A stretch of 64,000 bases of DNA from the NCBI GenBank assembly GCA_000403315.2, contig KE159636.1, forward strand, positions 2,020,041-2,084,040, written 5' to 3'. The stretch's first letter is position 1; each line of letters opens with the position of its first letter. The position numbers and the translations under genes were made by a program. Shown here piece by piece: positions 43,567 to 53,992 of this stretch. Below the pieces are notes generated by a model. The model was not told where the DNA came from. It saw only the letters and a program-made list of their open reading frames with translations, and made no database searches. The DNA is from Lachnospiraceae bacterium A2. Its GTDB lineage: Bacteria; Bacillota; Clostridia; Lachnospirales; Lachnospiraceae.

Positions 43567-45807
43567 ATGCAGGAAAAGGAACAGATTATCCGTACAGAAT
43601 ATTCAGAAATCATGCAGAAATCATATATTGACTATGCCATGAGCGTAATCATTACAAGGGCGCTGCCGGATGTGCGGGACGGGCTGAAGCCAGTGCAGCG
43701 AAGGACCCTCTATGACATGCATGAACTTGGCATCCGTTACGACAGGCCATACCGGAAATGCGCCCGTATCGTAGGGGATACTATGGGTAAATACCACCCC
43801 CATGGGGACAGCTCCATTTATGAAGCGCTGGTGGTGATGGCGCAGGAATTTAAGAAAGGCCTGCCCCTGGTGGATGGCCATGGGAATTTCGGCTCCATAG
43901 AAGGGGACGGGGCAGCGGCCATGCGTTACACGGAAGCCCGGCTGCAGAAAATTACCCAGGAAGCCTATCTTGCCGACTTGGACAAAAACGTGGTGGATTT
44001 TGTGCCAAATTTTGACGAAACGGAACAGGAGCCTTCCGTGCTCCCGGTAAAAGTTCCGAACCTTTTAATCAACGGGGCAGAAGGCATTGCCGTAGGCATG
44101 GCAACCAGCATCCCGCCCCATAATTTTTCCGAAGTCATAGACGGGGTAAAGGCCTACATGAAAAACCCGGACATTACCACGGAGGAACTGATGGGGTACA
44201 TCAAGGGGCCGGATTTCCCCACTGGGGGGATTGTGGTGAACCAGTCGGACCTGAAAAGCATTTATGAAACTGGCGCAGGGAAAATTAAAATCCGCGGAAA
44301 AGTGGAAACGGAACAGGGGAAAGGCGGGAGGCAGCGGCTGGTGATTACAGAAATCCCCTACACCATGGTAGGGGCAAATATTGGGAAATTCCTGATGGAC
44401 GTATACCATCTGGTGGAAACCCGCAAGACCAGCGACATTGTGGATATTTCCAACCAGTCCTCGAAGGAAGGCATCCGCATTGTGCTGGATTTGAAAAAAG
44501 GCGCGGACCCCGAGAACCTCTGCAACATGCTTTACAAGAAAACAAGGCTGGAGGACACGTTTGGCGTCAATATGCTTGCCGTGGCAGGGGGCAGGCCGGA
44601 AACCATGGGGCTTGTGCCCATCATCCGCCACCATGTGGATTTCCAGTATGAACTGGCTACGAGGAAATACCAGACCCTCCTTGCCAAGGAACTGGAAAAA
44701 AAGGAAGTCCAGGAGGGCTTAATCAAGGCATGCGACGTGATAGACCTGATTATTGAAATCCTCCGCGGCTCTAAAAATATCCGGGACGCCAAAGACTGCC
44801 TGATGCATGGGAATACGGAAAAAATTAAATTCCGCTACAAAGGCTCCGAAGCCGATGCAAAGCAGCTTTGCTTTACCGAGCGGCAGGCAACAGCTATTTT
44901 GGAAATGCGCCTTTATAAGCTGATTGGGCTGGAAATTGAAGCCCTGTTAAAAGAGCATAACACTACCCTTTCCAATATTGCAAAATATGAGGAAATCCTG
45001 GGCAGCCGTTCTGCGATGGCAAAAACCATTATCAAGGAGCTGGACCGGTTCCAGAAGGAATATGGGACGCCCCGCAAGACCGCCATTGAAAATGCAGCGG
45101 AAGCCGTCTATGAGGAAAAGAAAATAGAAGAAATGCCGGTAGTCCTTCTGATGGACCGGTTCGGCTATGTGAAATCCATAGACGTGCCCACCTATGAACG
45201 GAACAAGGAAGCTGCCGACGGGGAGAATAAATTTGTCATCCACTGCATGAACACGGACAAGCTGTGCATTTTTACGGACAAAGGCCAACTGCATACAGTA
45301 AAGGCCATAGACCTGCCCCATGGGAAATTCCGGGACAAGGGGACGCCCTTGGACAACATCAGTAATTATAACAGTAATGAGGAAGCCATGCTGTGCGTCA
45401 GCAGCCTGGGGAACCTGCTGGGGAAAAAACTCCTGTTTGCAAGCAGCAGCGGGATGCTAAAGCAGGTAAAAGGCGAAGAATTTGACGTTTCCAAACGCAC
45501 TGTGGCAGCCACGAAGCTAAACGGAGGGGAAACCCTGCTCCTGGTCCAGCCCCTTGCAGGGACAGAGGAAGAAAGCATTGTCATGCAGACCGAAAAAAAC
45601 ATGTTCCTGCGGTTCCCAGCCTCAGACGTGCCGGAAAAAAAGAAAAGCGCCATTGGCGTCCGGGGCATGAAAATTGACGGGAAGGACAGCCTGCTTGCCG
45701 TCTTCCTGCTGGGGGCGGCGGAGCATACCATAAAAGTGAAGGAGAAGGAAATTGCCCTGCACCGGCTGCGGCTGGCAAACCGGGACGGGAAGGGCGTGAA
45801 GAAATAA
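43567..45807 (+). CDS. parC: Type IIA topoisomerase subunit A (ParC-like)
   Basis: 746-residue DNA-cleaving subunit. The winged-helix region has [18 protein letters not shown] and [17 protein letters not shown], and the catalytic Tyr is in [11 protein letters not shown]. The quinolone region reads GDSSIYEA, as in ParC, rather than GDSAVYDT of gyrase. The C-terminal blades (about 490-740) lack a recognisable GyrA box (QRRGGKG), which argues for decatenation (topo IV) rather than supercoiling. Start ATG 43567 follows AGAAAGGAT. A hairpin follows in the spacer. Confidence 0.85.
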   Translation: MQEKEQIIRTEYSEIMQKSYIDYAMSVIITRALPDVRDGLKPVQRRTLYDMHELGIRYDRPYRKCARIVGDTMGKYHPHGDSSIYEALVVMAQEFKKGLPLVDGHGNFGSIEGDGAAAMRYTEARLQKITQEAYLADLDKNVVDFVPNFDETEQEPSVLPVKVPNLLINGAEGIAVGMATSIPPHNFSEVIDGVKAYMKNPDITTEELMGYIKGPDFPTGGIVVNQSDLKSIYETGAGKIKIRGKVETEQGKGGRQRLVITEIPYTMVGANIGKFLMDVYHLVETRKTSDIVDISNQSSKEGIRIVLDLKKGADPENLCNMLYKKTRLEDTFGVNMLAVAGGRPETMGLVPIIRHHVDFQYELATRKYQTLLAKELEKKEVQEGLIKACDVIDLIIEILRGSKNIRDAKDCLMHGNTEKIKFRYKGSEADAKQLCFTERQATAILEMRLYKLIGLEIEALLKEHNTTLSNIAKYEEILGSRSAMAKTIIKELDRFQKEYGTPRKTAIENAAEAVYEEKKIEEMPVVLLMDRFGYVKSIDVPTYERNKEAADGENKFVIHCMNTDKLCIFTDKGQLHTVKAIDLPHGKFRDKGTPLDNISNYNSNEEAMLCVSSLGNLLGKKLLFASSSGMLKQVKGEEFDVSKRTVAATKLNGGETLLLVQPLAGTEEESIVMQTEKNMFLRFPASDVPEKKKSAIGVRGMKIDGKDSLLAVFLLGAAEHTIKVKEKEIALHRLRLANRDGKGVKK

Positions 45808-45904
45808 AGGATGCCATGGCTTTTACAGGAACGGGTTCCAGGCATAGTGATATGTTCTTACGGCCTTTGCGGCAGGCTCAAATTCTGGGCTGGGCCGTAA
45901 TGGG

Positions 45905-45953
45905 CTAGAGCGTGCCTGAAAATTGTAGGAATGAATTTTCAGGCACGCTCTAG
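45905..45953. repeat. Perfect 20 bp hairpin in the parC-nadB spacer
   Basis: CTAGAGCGTGCCTGAAAATT (45905-45924) is exactly complementary to 45934-45953 across a 9 base loop. No T-run follows, so a simple terminator is unlikely. The TGAAAATT...AATTTTCA core recalls the short inverted elements elsewhere in the window. The rest of the 45808-46113 spacer holds no gene. Confidence 0.8.
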
Positions 45954-46113
45954 AAATTTCGTGTCAGATATGGTAGAATTTTATTGGTTAATCCAGAAGG
46001 GAAAAGCGCAAGGCATGAGCGGGACTCCAGAATGTATGGTTGCCCCTTTTCAGGCGGCGGGAGCCTTTTGGATGCCCAAACTTAAGATGGAAAAGAAAAA
46101 CGCAGGTGGGGAT

Positions 46114-47463
46114 ATGGAAAAAGAAACAGATGTTGTAATCGTAGGCACAGGGGCGGCCGGGCTGTTCTGTGCGCTGCAGTTGCCGGAAAGCATGGAAATC
46201 ACAGTGATTACCAAAGAGGACGCGGAAAACAGCGATTCCTTTCTGGCACAGGGCGGGATCTGTGTCCTGCGTTCCGAAGACGACTATGAAAGCTATTTTG
46301 AGGACACCATGAAGGCAGGGCATTACAGGAACAACCGGGAATCCGTGGAAATGATGATACGCAGTTCCAGGGGGATTATCGATTTGCTGCTGGGATATGG
46401 CGTAGAATTTGAGCGCAGGGACGGGGAACTGGCGTACACAAGGGAAGGGGGCCATTCCAAGCCAAGAATCCTGTTCCACGAGGACGTTACCGGGAAAGAA
46501 ATTACAGGGAAATTGTTAGGGCAGGCAAAAAAGCGGGGGAACATTTCCATTTATGAGCAGACGGAAATGATTGACTTGCTCTGCAAGGGCAATGTTTGCT
46601 ATGGGATTGTGGCAGCCCGTAATGCCAGCGAAGCCAGAACAGGCAAAGAGGAGGGAATATTCCCTATCTGGGCAAAGCAGACGGTGCTTGCCTGCGGCGG
46701 CATTGGCGGGCTGTACCCCCATTCTACAAATTTCGCCCACCTGACAGGGGATGGGTTGGCTGTTGCGCTGCGCCATCATGTTAAGCTGCAGGATGTGAAT
46801 TTTGTGCAGATACATCCCACTACCCTTTATTCCGTGAAACCGGGCCGGAGGTTTTTGATTTCCGAGTCTGTCCGGGGGGAAGGGGCGGTATTGTATAATG
46901 CCAGGATGGAACGTTTTGTGGATGAGCTGCAGCCAAGGGACATCGTAACGGCGGCTATTGAAAAACAGATGGAAGAAGACGGGAAGCCCTATGTCTGGCT
47001 TTCTATGGAGCATATTCCAAAAGAGGATATTTTAAGCCATTTCCCTAATATTTACCAAAGGTGCCTGGAGGAAGGGTATGACGTGGCGGAAGAATGTATC
47101 CCAGTGGTGCCGGGGCAGCATTATTTCATGGGCGGCGTCCAGTCTGATTTGGAGGGAAGGACCTCCATGGGATGCCTGTATGCCGTGGGGGAAACAAGCT
47201 GCAACGGCGTGCATGGGGCCAACCGCCTTGCAAGCAATTCCCTGCTGGAAAGCCTTGTATTTGCACGGAGGGCAGCCCTTGACATTGCATCAGCCCTTAA
47301 GCCCGTGGGGCAGAAAGGGGAAGCGGGCAGCCACAGTGGACGGACAGGCACAGAGGGGTTATTCCAGCCGTGGAAGTACCATGACAGAGAAAAACTGCAG
47401 CAGGAAAACAAAGCCCTGGTGCAGCAGGAAATAGAGAGGATGAGGAAAACAGATGGACAATAA
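46114..47463 (+). CDS. nadB: L-aspartate oxidase
   Basis: FAD enzyme turning aspartate into iminoaspartate for NAD synthesis. The 449 residues start METD-type (TDVVIVGTGAAGLFCALQLP, the FAD-binding motif), then SDSFLAQGGICVLRSEDDYE, HSKPRILFHEDVTGKEI, the active-site region LQDVNFVQIHPTTLYS and the C-terminal signature CNGVHGANRLASNSLLESLV. ATG 46114 follows AGGTGGGG; a longer frame from 45931 starts inside the hairpin. Shorter than E. coli NadB because the C-terminal helical domain is reduced. It overlaps nadC by 11 bases. nadA is not nearby. Confidence 0.93.
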   Translation: MEKETDVVIVGTGAAGLFCALQLPESMEITVITKEDAENSDSFLAQGGICVLRSEDDYESYFEDTMKAGHYRNNRESVEMMIRSSRGIIDLLLGYGVEFERRDGELAYTREGGHSKPRILFHEDVTGKEITGKLLGQAKKRGNISIYEQTEMIDLLCKGNVCYGIVAARNASEARTGKEEGIFPIWAKQTVLACGGIGGLYPHSTNFAHLTGDGLAVALRHHVKLQDVNFVQIHPTTLYSVKPGRRFLISESVRGEGAVLYNARMERFVDELQPRDIVTAAIEKQMEEDGKPYVWLSMEHIPKEDILSHFPNIYQRCLEEGYDVAEECIPVVPGQHYFMGGVQSDLEGRTSMGCLYAVGETSCNGVHGANRLASNSLLESLVFARRAALDIASALKPVGQKGEAGSHSGRTGTEGLFQPWKYHDREKLQQENKALVQQEIERMRKTDGQ

Positions 47464-48307
47464 AATAACAATGGGATTAAATGCGGATGAACTGATACTG
47501 CAAGCGCTGCGTGAGGACATTTCCAGCGAGGATGTTACCACAAATGCAGTGATGCGTAAGGCACAGAAAGGGGAAGCCCAACTGATTTGCAAGCAGGACG
47601 GCGTCCTTGCGGGGCTGTATGTATTCCGGCGGGTGTTTGAACTGCTGGACGGGGACGTTGCCGTGGAATTCCATTTTTCAGATGGGGACAAGGTGAAAAA
47701 AGGCGATTTAATCGGGACAATTTCCGGCGATATCCGCGCGATTCTGTCCGGGGAGCGGACGGCGCTTAATTTCCTGCAGCGCATGAGCGGGATTGCAACT
47801 TATACCAATTCCATTGCGTCCTTGCTGGAAGGGAGCAAGGTGAAGCTGCTGGATACCAGAAAAACTACCCCCAATATGCGCATTTTTGAAAAATATTCTG
47901 TGAAGGTGGGCGGCGGCTATAACCACCGTTATAACCTTTCCGATGGGATTTTGCTGAAAGACAACCATATCGGGGCGGCAGGGGGCGTAAAGGAAGCCAT
48001 AGCCATGGCGAAAGAGTATGCGCCCTTTGTCCGTAAGATTGAGGTAGAATGTGAAACAGTAAAAATGGTAAAAGATGCCCTGGAAGCAGGGGCAGATATT
48101 ATCATGCTGGACAATATGGGCGTGGAAGAAATGCAGGAGGCCATTGCTGCCATTGGCGGGAAAGCAGAGATTGAGTGCTCCGGCAATGTGACGAAGGAAA
48201 ATATAGGGCATTACATCTCCCTTGGGGTGGATTATATTTCCAGCGGGGCATTGACACATTCTGCGCCGATTCTGGATATTTCCCTTAAAAACCTCCATGC
48301 AGTCTGA
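47453..48307 (+). CDS. nadC: Quinolinate phosphoribosyltransferase
   Basis: Converts quinolinate and PRPP to nicotinate mononucleotide. The 284 residues have REDISSEDVTTNAVM at the start, GERTALNFLQRMSGIATYTN, the phosphate-binding LLDTRKTTPNMRIFEKYSVK, NHRYNLSDGILLKDNHI and the barrel end IMLDNMGVEEM, ISSGALTHSAPILDISLK. ATG 47453 overlaps nadB; ATG 47471 is an alternative. Together with nadB it makes two of the three steps of de novo NAD synthesis. Confidence 0.95.
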   Translation: MDNKITMGLNADELILQALREDISSEDVTTNAVMRKAQKGEAQLICKQDGVLAGLYVFRRVFELLDGDVAVEFHFSDGDKVKKGDLIGTISGDIRAILSGERTALNFLQRMSGIATYTNSIASLLEGSKVKLLDTRKTTPNMRIFEKYSVKVGGGYNHRYNLSDGILLKDNHIGAAGGVKEAIAMAKEYAPFVRKIEVECETVKMVKDALEAGADIIMLDNMGVEEMQEAIAAIGGKAEIECSGNVTKENIGHYISLGVDYISSGALTHSAPILDISLKNLHAV

Positions 48308-48372
48308 AAGCAGCATGGCGGAGCATAGGTTTTTAAACATTGTCAATGGACAGGTGGAAGGGGATTTGGACG

Positions 48373-48843
48373 ATGGATTACAACGGAAGCAAATACGGAC
48401 AAGCCGCAGAAGAAAATTTCCTAAAAGGCTACAACTGCACCCAGGCAGTATTCCTGGCCTTCTCTGACCTGCATGGCATGGACCCAAAAACAGCCGCAAG
48501 GCTCAGCTCCTCCTTCGGGGCTGGGATGGGCAGGCTCCGGGAGGTCTGCGGGGCAGTCAGCGGGATGTTCCTGGTGGCCGGGGCGCTCTACGGATACGAG
48601 GAGCCAAAGGACCACCAGGGCAAAAAAGAGCACTACGCGCGGATCCAGGAGCTGGCCGGGGCCTTTGAGGGAGAGAATGGTTCCATTGTCTGCAGGGAAC
48701 TGTTAGGGCTGGACAGGAAAAAAGACGTGCCAGTCCCGGAACGGAGGACAGAAGAATATTATAAAAAGCGGCCATGTGGGAAAATCGTGCATATGGCGGC
48801 GGCAATTATGGAAGAATATATCAAAGGGCACCCGTTGGGGTGA
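48373..48843 (+). CDS. C-GCAxxG-C-C family redox protein
   Basis: 156-residue member of the C_GCAxxG_C_C family, proteins of unknown function found in anaerobes, probably binding a metal or FeS centre. Cysteines occur in the expected order: one in GYNCTQAV, one in REVCGAVSGMFLVAGALYG (the GA-x-x-G motif), one in SIVCRELLG and one in RPCGKIV. ATG 48373 is preferred over TTG 48340 and ATG 48346 because a GGAAGGGG stretch precedes it and the family start is close by. It follows nadC by 65 bases, and a terminator follows. Confidence 0.88.
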   Translation: MDYNGSKYGQAAEENFLKGYNCTQAVFLAFSDLHGMDPKTAARLSSSFGAGMGRLREVCGAVSGMFLVAGALYGYEEPKDHQGKKEHYARIQELAGAFEGENGSIVCRELLGLDRKKDVPVPERRTEEYYKKRPCGKIVHMAAAIMEEYIKGHPLG

Positions 48844-48861
48844 GGGTTTTAAGGCTGCATG

Positions 48862-48897
48862 ATGCCCCGTTGTTGCTTACAGCGGGGCATTTTTTTA
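48862..48897 (+). terminator. Terminator after the C-GCAxxG gene
   Basis: ATGCCCCG...CGGGGCAT stem followed by seven T. Confidence 0.88.
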
Positions 48898-49101
48898 TTC
48901 TATAGGAAAGACCTTGTCACGCTAACGCGTGAAAGTATCTTTCCTATAGAATAAAAAAGCTCTTATCGCACTGCGGCGGGTATGAAATTTGTCGCAAAGC
49001 GACCCGCCGCAGGCGGAGAATCCTGCTTTGCAGGATTCTTTCTTGCTTTATAGGAAATTGCGTCCTATAAAGCAAAAAAAGCGCAAGGATGCGCAGGGTC
49101 A
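48898..49101. repeat. Cluster of TATAGGAAA palindromes
   Basis: Three hairpins in a row: TTCTATAGGAAAGA (48898-48911) with its perfect complement at 48938-48951; AATCCTG...CAGGATT at 49019-49037; TTGCTTTATAGGA (49043-49055) with its perfect complement at 49063-49075. No gene. Confidence 0.75.
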
Positions 49102-49337
49102 GCCCCAGCGAAGCGAGGGTACTCGCACAAGAGGTAAAATATTGCTTCGCAATTGTGCTCGGCGCGCAAAGTGTCCAAGCCCCTTATGAGTGAGGGGGTC
49201 GGGAGCTGAAGTGGGCTTGCCCACTTTGTTCTCTTATAGGAAATACCGTGTTACTGTGAAGTGCTAAAGTGTATGGATTTCCTATAAGAGAAAAACAATT
49301 ATGCGCAGCTCGCGGAGAGGAAATTTATTGCTGCGCA
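49102..49337. repeat. Dispersed ~240-290 bp repeat, copy 2
   Basis: Same block order as 2294-2579, including GAAGTGGGCTTGCCCACTTT and the TATAGGAAA inverted repeat around 49231-49291. This copy is about 50 bases shorter in its left part. No gene is present in 48844-49606 other than the regulatory sites of groES. Confidence 0.8.
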
Positions 49338-49480
49338 CTACGCGCAAGGGAAAATAGCTGCTGCCGCAGCCGCGCTCCGGCGCGAAAGTCTGGCAAGCCA
49401 GACTCTTTGTTCTGGAATTATGGCATCCTGCCATCTGCCGGATCCAATTCTAAACTTTTTATAAAATATGAAATTCCATA

Positions 49481-49509
49481 TTGACAAAGAAAAACCATAG
49501 TGCTATCTT
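49481..49509 (+). promoter_or_regulatory. Promoter of groES-groEL
   Basis: TTGACA (49481-49486) and TATCTT (49504-49509), spacing 17, just ahead of the CIRCE element. Confidence 0.85.
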
Positions 49510-49523
49510 ATGTACATAAGAAA

Positions 49524-49550
49524 TTAGCACTCGATATAAATGAGTGCTAA
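49524..49550. promoter_or_regulatory. CIRCE element (HrcA operator)
   Basis: TTAGCACTC, nine bases, then GAGTGCTAA: an exact match to the CIRCE consensus. It lies at the expected transcription start, so HrcA would repress groESL until heat or unfolded protein inactivates it. Confidence 0.97.
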
Positions 49551-49594
49551 TAACTAAAAAAGAAAAGCATAACATAGGACAGAAGGCTGAATAA

Positions 49595-49894
<300 letters not shown>

Positions 49895-49915
49895 GCAGAA
49901 GCATCCCATATATGA

Positions 49916-51571
<1,656 letters not shown>

Positions 51572-51628
51572 TTCCCAGCCAGCAGGCAGGCGGGGCATGT
51601 TATAGCCCCAAATAGCACAATCAAATGA

Positions 51629-51726
51629 AAGGCTGCCATGGAACAGGGCAACGGCAACAGATTTTGGGATTATCCTTTCGGGAACCAAATCTGGCGCCTG
51701 CGCTCCGGGACATGGCAGCTTTTTTC
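51629..51726 (+). terminator. Terminator after groEL
   Basis: AAGGCTGCCATG (51629-51640) pairs with CATGGCAGCTTT (51711-51722), followed by more T. The ~70 base loop has its own short hairpins. A small frame inside (51638-51820) is an artefact. Confidence 0.65.
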
Positions 51727-51794
51727 TTCTTACAGGAAAGACCCATCTGGCAGGGATATCCACTTTTTTTCAGGCGCTGTACCAGATTTGTTTA

Positions 51795-51823
51795 TTGACA
51801 GCCCGGCAATTATGCCATAGAAT
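51795..51823 (+). promoter_or_regulatory. Promoter of the FapA-like gene
   Basis: TTGACA (51795-51800) and TAGAAT (51818-51823), spacing 17. Confidence 0.75.
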
Positions 51824-51862
51824 TAATATGCAGGATGATGAAGCAGAGGAGTGCAGAAAGAA

Positions 51863-53980
51863 GTGAACAGTCAGCAAATCAGAAAATATGAAGGGATGGG
51901 ATTTGACAAGGGACAGATGGAGGAAATCCGGCAGGGGCTGGAAAAAGGCCTGGATGTGTCTTGGTACACGTCGGTAAATTATGACTGGTTCCAGATGGAG
52001 GAAATCAAAAAGGGCTTGGAGCACGGCCTTGATGTATCTGTGTACGCCAAGCCGGAAATTTCCTATGACCGGATGCGCCAAATCCGAAAAGCGTTAAAGG
52101 AAGGCCTTGACGTGTCAAGGCATCAGGAACTGGAAGCCGGGTACCTGCGCCAAATCCGTAAAGCGAAGCTGGGGCATGTAGACATTTTTTCCTATATTGA
52201 GGAAGGGTACGAGCCAGACCAATTAGAAGAAATCCGTTTAGGGTTAGAACACAAAGCAGATATTTCGAAATACCTGATAAAAGAATTTTTAGGGGAGTCC
52301 CTGCGGGAAATCCGTCTGGGCGTGGAAGAAGGGCTGGAGGTATCCGTATATGCCAAGATTTATTTTGGCTGGCAGCAGATGCGGGAAATCCGCCTGGGGC
52401 TGGAGCGGCGGGTGGATGTGTCCATCTACGCAAAGGAACTGTACCGCTGGCAGCAGATGCGGGAAATCCGCTTAGGGCTGCAAGAAGGGCTGGATGTGTC
52501 TGCCTACCAGAGCATGATGTATTCCGCCAAGGAAATGAAGCAGATACGCCAAAAGCTGCAGGAACAGGAGAAAAAGGCAGAAAATGCCGATATCCAGCTA
52601 GAAACATTGATGGAACAGGCGCGGCAGGCATCAGAATGCTTGGTGACCGTCAGCCAGGATAAGATGGAAGCCTATGTCACGCTGGAAAAAGGGACAACAA
52701 AGACAAAGAATGAAATCATGCGCCTTCTGGCGAAGGAGCATGTGGTATTTGGCATCCGACAGGATGAGATAGAGAAAAATTTAAAAGAAGCGGAGTTTGC
52801 CACCAGACGGTTTTTGGCTGCAGAAGGCATCCGGCCCGAACGGGGCAGGGATGGCTATTACGAGTTTTTCTTCCGCACGGGTATCCCCCAGATTCCCGCG
52901 ATCCGGAAAGACGGCTCGATTGACTACCAGAATACCGTATATTTTGAACAGGTAAAGGCTGGGCAGGTAATCGCTGTGTACCACGAAGCCCAGCCGGGGA
53001 TTGGCGGAAGGATGGTGGATGGCACGGAGCTGCCAGCCCATGGGGGGCAGGAAAAGTGCATCCTGAAAGGAAAAGGCTTCCTCCTTTCCCAGGACAGGAA
53101 GACCTATATTGCCCGGGAATCGGGCAAAATTGAACTGAAAGACAATAAAATTACCATACAGCCCCTCTTAGTGGTGAATGAAGTAACGATTTCCACCGGG
53201 AACCTGCGTTTTAACGGCAGCATCTGGATCCGGGGGAACGTAGGAAGCGGCGTCGTCATCCAATCCAAGGACGAGCTGATTATCGAAGGGAACGTGGAAT
53301 CTGCCCGTTTGCAGAGCGGAGGGCGGATTGTCATTAAAAACGGCGTTTCCGGCGGAGGGCTTGCCGTGATAGAAGCGGCAGGGGAAATCCATGGGAAATT
53401 CTTTGAAGGGGCGTCTTTGACAGCCAACGAGGGGATATATGCCAACTATGTGATGAACAGCAACATGATTGCAGGCAAGGAGATTGTCATTGCCGGCAGC
53501 AGGGGCGCCATAATCGGCGGGACTGCTGCGGCCGTCAATGGGGTTACAGCCCACCATATCGGGAACCGGGCTGGGCTGCCCACAATAATTTCCCTTGGCG
53601 TCAGCAAGGCCATGATAGAAAAAGAAGAAGAAGCGGAACTTAAGCTGAAAAAACTCCAGTCCGAACTGGCAATTTTTGAAGAAGCCTATAAAAAACTCCA
53701 GAAACAGTACCCGCCGGAAGTACGCAACGGGATGGACCTGTACCTGAAAGTGGAACAGGCAACCTATTTAAAGCGCAAGCAGATGGAGCTGCAGGTAGAA
53801 CGCACACGGGAACTGGAGGAAAAGCGGAGCAAGGCCAACGAGGCCAGGATGCTGGTTTACGGCATTTTAAATGCCGGTACTACCGTGCTGATGAACGGCA
53901 TGCAGTGGACAGCAGCCAATTCTGTCAGGAATGTCACCGTGCGCCTGTCCCACAGGGAAATCGGCGTATTTCGGAATTAA
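51863..53980 (+). CDS. FapA (DUF342) protein with N-terminal 26-residue repeats
   Basis: 705 residues in two parts. Residues 19-230 contain eight full and one partial tandem repeats, mostly 26 residues apart, of the type MREIRLGLEEGLDVSVYA...W. This is a helix-turn repeat also seen in other Clostridia proteins of unknown role. Residues ~250-700 are a FapA/DUF342 module: YYEFFFRTGIPQIPAIRKDG, a right-handed beta-helix (SIWIRGNVGSGVVIQSKDEL, IVIKNGVSGGG) and a coiled coil (about 600-660). DUF342 proteins form surface or cytoskeletal polymers and may influence division. GTG 51863 is taken as the start, 11 bases after GAGGAG; GTG 51851 overlaps that site. The adjacent receiver protein probably works with it. 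Confidence 0.85.
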   Translation: MNSQQIRKYEGMGFDKGQMEEIRQGLEKGLDVSWYTSVNYDWFQMEEIKKGLEHGLDVSVYAKPEISYDRMRQIRKALKEGLDVSRHQELEAGYLRQIRKAKLGHVDIFSYIEEGYEPDQLEEIRLGLEHKADISKYLIKEFLGESLREIRLGVEEGLEVSVYAKIYFGWQQMREIRLGLERRVDVSIYAKELYRWQQMREIRLGLQEGLDVSAYQSMMYSAKEMKQIRQKLQEQEKKAENADIQLETLMEQARQASECLVTVSQDKMEAYVTLEKGTTKTKNEIMRLLAKEHVVFGIRQDEIEKNLKEAEFATRRFLAAEGIRPERGRDGYYEFFFRTGIPQIPAIRKDGSIDYQNTVYFEQVKAGQVIAVYHEAQPGIGGRMVDGTELPAHGGQEKCILKGKGFLLSQDRKTYIARESGKIELKDNKITIQPLLVVNEVTISTGNLRFNGSIWIRGNVGSGVVIQSKDELIIEGNVESARLQSGGRIVIKNGVSGGGLAVIEAAGEIHGKFFEGASLTANEGIYANYVMNSNMIAGKEIVIAGSRGAIIGGTAAAVNGVTAHHIGNRAGLPTIISLGVSKAMIEKEEEAELKLKKLQSELAIFEEAYKKLQKQYPPEVRNGMDLYLKVEQATYLKRKQMELQVERTRELEEKRSKANEARMLVYGILNAGTTVLMNGMQWTAANSVRNVTVRLSHREIGVFRN

Positions 53981-53992
53981 GGAGGGAAGGCC

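Noticed and set aside
41632-45807. Calling the topoisomerase pair gyrB-gyrA
   Set aside because: The A subunit has the ParC-type GDSSIYEA and no GyrA box; kept as ParE/ParC-like with reservation.
51638-51820. 60-residue ORF after groEL
   Set aside because: It lies inside the loop of the groEL terminator and lacks a ribosome site.
51900-52550. Regular ~78 base DNA repeats resembling a CRISPR-like array
   Set aside because: They are coding repeats in one frame, diverged at third positions, with no constant repeat and variable spacer.
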